Below, piece after piece: positions 13,900 through 14,344 of a stretch of 14,344 nucleotides of DNA (its first letter is position 1; every line of letters begins with the position of its first letter). The notes under the pieces were generated by a model that saw nothing but the letters and a program-made list of their open reading frames with translations, searched no databases and had not been told where the DNA came from. The DNA is from Davidsoniella eucalypti (Eukaryota; Ascomycota; Sordariomycetes; Microascales; Ceratocystidaceae), in the NCBI GenBank assembly GCA_004009845.1, contig RMBW01000292.1:15530-29873 (forward strand), written 5' to 3'. The position numbers and the translations under genes are program-made.

Positions 13900-14344
13900 G
13901 GACCAAGATCATCCAACAAGTCCACGACTCCACCCTCGCGGGCCATCCTGGCAGAGCAATCACTCGCGACCTTGTATCGCGCGAATATGCCTGGCCTGGC
14001 TTAACCAATGATGTCCGTCAGTTTGTATCAAATTGTTCCACTTGTGGTAAAAGCAAGATCTGGCGAGAACAGAAGCGTGGCCTACTGAAGCCACTACCAA
14101 TACCGTCCAGACCGTGGTCTGAGCTAGCTATGGACTTTATTGGGCCCCTGCCTGCCTCTTCCGGATACACTTTCATCTTAGGAGTCACCGACCGCTTGTC
14201 CAAGTCACAAATCCTGATCCCCATGTCTTCCATCACTGCACAAGACACCGCAGAAGCTCTGCTGATTCACGTTTTCTCGCACCATGGTTTCCCGCTTGCC
14301 ATCGTCTCCGACAGAGGGCCCCAATTCTCCCAGTTGTTCTGGGG
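13878..14344 (+). pseudogene. Element B integrase, continued in shifted frame, runs off window
   Basis: From about 13878 the next frame is open to the window end and aligns with the integrase of A. It holds the HHCC zinc finger (His at 13923 and 13944, Cys at 14034 and 14043) and two catalytic Asp: MDFIGPLP (codon 14133) and VSDRGPQF (codon 14310). The catalytic Glu, GPY/F module and chromodomain would lie beyond 14344. Integrase inserts the cDNA into host chromatin. It would be made as the C-terminal part of Pol if the one-base loss at 13877 is an error or absent in other copies. Confidence 0.88.

Larger units (their letters stand above)
9276..14344 (+). mobile_element. Gypsy element B (chromovirus family), 5' LTR to integrase, continues past window
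   Basis: The order is 5' LTR, self-primer binding site, long leader, gag, pol (protease, RT, RNase H, integrase). It interrupts the pol of element A in the opposite orientation. The Gypsy order (RT before integrase) is clear. B's chromodomain, 3' UTR and 3' LTR are outside the window; the chromodomain is presumed from the closely related element A. Confidence 0.95.

Noticed and set aside
13865..13900. A second programmed frameshift between RNase H and integrase in B
   Set aside because: Element A reads through the same place in one frame with one more G, so a one-base loss is the simpler explanation; no slip heptamer is evident.
1..14344. Heavy repeat-induced point mutation
   Set aside because: Long frames remain free of nonsense changes and there is no obvious flood of C-to-T changes; damage is mainly single-base indels.

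Overview
The window is a stack of retrotransposons with no recognisable host gene, tRNA, rRNA or CRISPR array. Two Tad1/I-type LINE copies with RNase H, plus two chromovirus-like Ty3/Gypsy elements with short (~180 bp) LTRs and a Tf1/sushi-type self-priming signal, point to a repeat-rich region of a eukaryote, most probably a filamentous fungus. The species cannot be fixed from this sequence.

Layout, left to right. (1) 1-2870 (+): 3' part of a LINE (LINE-1): ORF2 reverse transcriptase, RNase H and C-terminal CCHC finger, a T-rich 3' UTR and a 21-nt poly(A). (2) 2871-3023: a short internal ORF2 piece of another copy of the same LINE family, directly after the poly(A). (3) 3024-5829 (+): a second LINE (LINE-2) from its presumed 5' end: 5' UTR, frameshifted ORF1, ORF2 endonuclease and the start of the RT region. 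It breaks off at 5829, the position equivalent to base 239 of LINE-1. (4) 5830-9275 (-): the 3' part of Gypsy element A: 3' LTR (5830-6010), polypurine tract, 3' UTR, chromodomain, integrase, RNase H and RT. It stops abruptly at the start of the RT domain. (5) 9276-14344 (+): Gypsy element B, inserted in A's pol: 5' LTR, self-primer binding site, structured AUG-free leader, gag, an apparent -1 frameshift site, then protease, RT, RNase H and integrase running off the window.

The nesting gives an order of events: LINE-2 was present first, A inserted into its ORF2, and B inserted into A's pol in the opposite orientation. The missing halves of A and LINE-2 should lie to the right of B, outside the window.

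Element B holds most of the mechanistic interest. Its LTR carries a TATA box and a pyrimidine-rich stretch ahead of the 11-mer ATCGGTCTCAA, whose exact reverse complement lies 4 nt after the LTR, the arrangement expected for Tf1-like self-primed reverse transcription. Its leader carries seven alternating small hairpins. The gag/pol junction has a GGATTTT slip site followed after 4 nt by a perfect 8-bp stem. Gag begins with an unusual hydrophobic N-terminus.

Most breaks in the reading frames are single-base deletions, often in homopolymers, with no obvious nonsense substitutions. Overlapping copies of the LINE differ only by 1-nt indels over about 240 bp. Some of the apparent pseudogenisation may therefore be sequencing or assembly error.
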